DNA of 64,000 bases, taken from the NCBI RefSeq assembly GCF_900215505.1, contig NZ_LT907844.1, positions 2,390,501 to 2,454,500 of the forward strand, given 5' to 3'. The notes beneath the pieces were generated by a model. That model was not told the origin of the DNA. It did no database searches and saw only the letters and a list, made by a program, of their open reading frames with translations. The DNA is from Cohaesibacter sp. ES.047. Lineage in GTDB: Bacteria > Pseudomonadota > Alphaproteobacteria > Rhizobiales > Cohaesibacteraceae. A program made the position numbers and the translations under genes. This document shows positions 63,259 through 64,000 of the stretch, piece by piece (the first letter of the stretch is position 1; every line of letters starts with the position of its first letter).

Positions 63259-63925
63259 GGGTCTGTTCCACCGGTTTGGCGATGCCGTGATCCTCGATCA
63301 GGCAAGCATTGCAGTAGAGGCGACCGCGCGGATAGGCATCGCAGGTCCGTCCGGTGTTGGAAAAACGACGCTTGGCCGCATTCTGGCCGGTCAGTTGCGG
63401 CCGCAAGCGGGTCATGTCTCTTGGGATGGCGCGGATATCGCCGCGCTTAAGGGGCCATCGCCCGTGCAACTGGCACCGCAGTCTCCAGAGCTGGCCGTGG
63501 ATCCGCGCTGGTCCATTGCCGATGTCCTTGAAAATGGCGGCGCGATTGATGACACAATCCTTGAAGGGCTTGGCATCCGGCCTGAATGGCATGGACGACG
63601 AGCGCGCGAGCTGTCGGGTGGAGAGCTTGCGCGGGTTTCGCTTGCGCGCCTCATCCTGCCAACAACGCGCCTCCTCATCTGCGACGAGATCACCGCCCAG
63701 CTTGATGCCATCTCGGCGCGGCAGATCTGGCAGGCCTTGTTGGCTGTGCTGACCGAGAGGCACATCGGCCTTGTCGTCATCAGCCATGATGACAGGTTGC
63801 GCAAAGCCGTCTGCACCAAAAGCTTCCAGCTTCAGGGCGGACAATTGCAGCCTGATGTGTGTTTCGACCGCACCGAGGCTCGGGACGGAGCCTCGTCCTC
63901 TGGTGGAATGGCAGGGAGGGGATGA
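63245..63925 (+). CDS. nikE: nickel-type ABC transporter ATPase NikE
   Basis: The 226-residue second ATPase has Walker A GPSGVGKTTLGRIL (about 38-51), Q-loop LAPQSPELAVDP, signature LSGGELARVSLARL, Walker B LLICDEITAQLD and the switch His in VVISHDDRLR. The ATG at 63245 overlaps nikD by 14 bp, with AGAGGGG upstream. It is the last complete gene in the window; 63926-64000 shows nothing further. Confidence 0.9.
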   Translation: MLSAEGLFHRFGDAVILDQASIAVEATARIGIAGPSGVGKTTLGRILAGQLRPQAGHVSWDGADIAALKGPSPVQLAPQSPELAVDPRWSIADVLENGGAIDDTILEGLGIRPEWHGRRARELSGGELARVSLARLILPTTRLLICDEITAQLDAISARQIWQALLAVLTERHIGLVVISHDDRLRKAVCTKSFQLQGGQLQPDVCFDRTEARDGASSSGGMAGRG

Positions 63926-64000
63926 GTTCCAGTCACTGAAGACACTGCGATAGGGGGGGGCTTCGTCAGGCCCGGATTGCGGGCAGGTGGTATTTTGCTT

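Overview
The window is chromosomal DNA from an alphaproteobacterium, most likely of the Rhizobiales/Hyphomicrobiales. This rests on a C4-pathway 5-aminolevulinate synthase, a fixGHIS/ccoGHIS cluster, a PdhS-like cell-cycle histidine kinase, two phasins, and the block murA - DUF2948 - hisD - UPF0262 - LMW phosphatase - infA - maf - yacG - tRNA-Phe. It also rests on a tRNA-His of the alphaproteobacterial type (G1:U72, A73, no G-1). Genus is not determined.

Layout. 1-7.4 kb: end of ccoP, then the cbb3 oxidase assembly genes ccoGHIS, followed by a membrane protein, a DedA protein and a LysE-type exporter. 7.5-16.5 kb: hemA (with a possible coupled upstream mini-ORF), a CheY-like regulator, a RecD-like helicase, a TetR regulator, a DegT-fold protein without the PLP lysine, an RpiR regulator divergent from a DUF849 protein without zinc ligands, and a NUDIX hydrolase. 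16.8-24.1 kb: an RND efflux pair, an aldehyde dehydrogenase/SDR pair and a small membrane protein. 24.1-30.5 kb: a 1395-residue PdhS-like kinase, two phasins and tRNA-His.

30.6-42.5 kb is an accessory island between tRNA-His and tRNA-Thr, whose 3' ends both face inward. It holds a decayed prophage: an S24 repressor and a Cro-like gene around a twin operator, a second twin operator 2.4 kb away, a gapR-parB deletion chimera, a regulator-methyltransferase chimera and a probable terminase scar. It also holds an intact IS256-family element with an 8-bp target duplication, an IS110-family element, and IS5, resolvase and IS1595-type fragments. Cargo of unknown function includes a membrane pentapeptide-repeat protein, another membrane-anchored protein and HNH proteins.

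42.9-51.1 kb returns to core genes, with a RES/Xre toxin-antitoxin pair and its palindromic operator set between DUF2948 and hisD. 51.5-56 kb is a decaying chemotaxis-receptor region: one receptor is truncated at an IS630-family insertion, a second has a frameshift, and a 275-bp IS5-derived mini-element lies between them. 56.2-58.8 kb holds a YafY/WYL regulator divergent from a glutathione S-transferase, and a membrane protein. 58.9-63.9 kb is a complete nickel-type ABC importer operon (nikABCDE-like) behind a full-consensus NikR operator.
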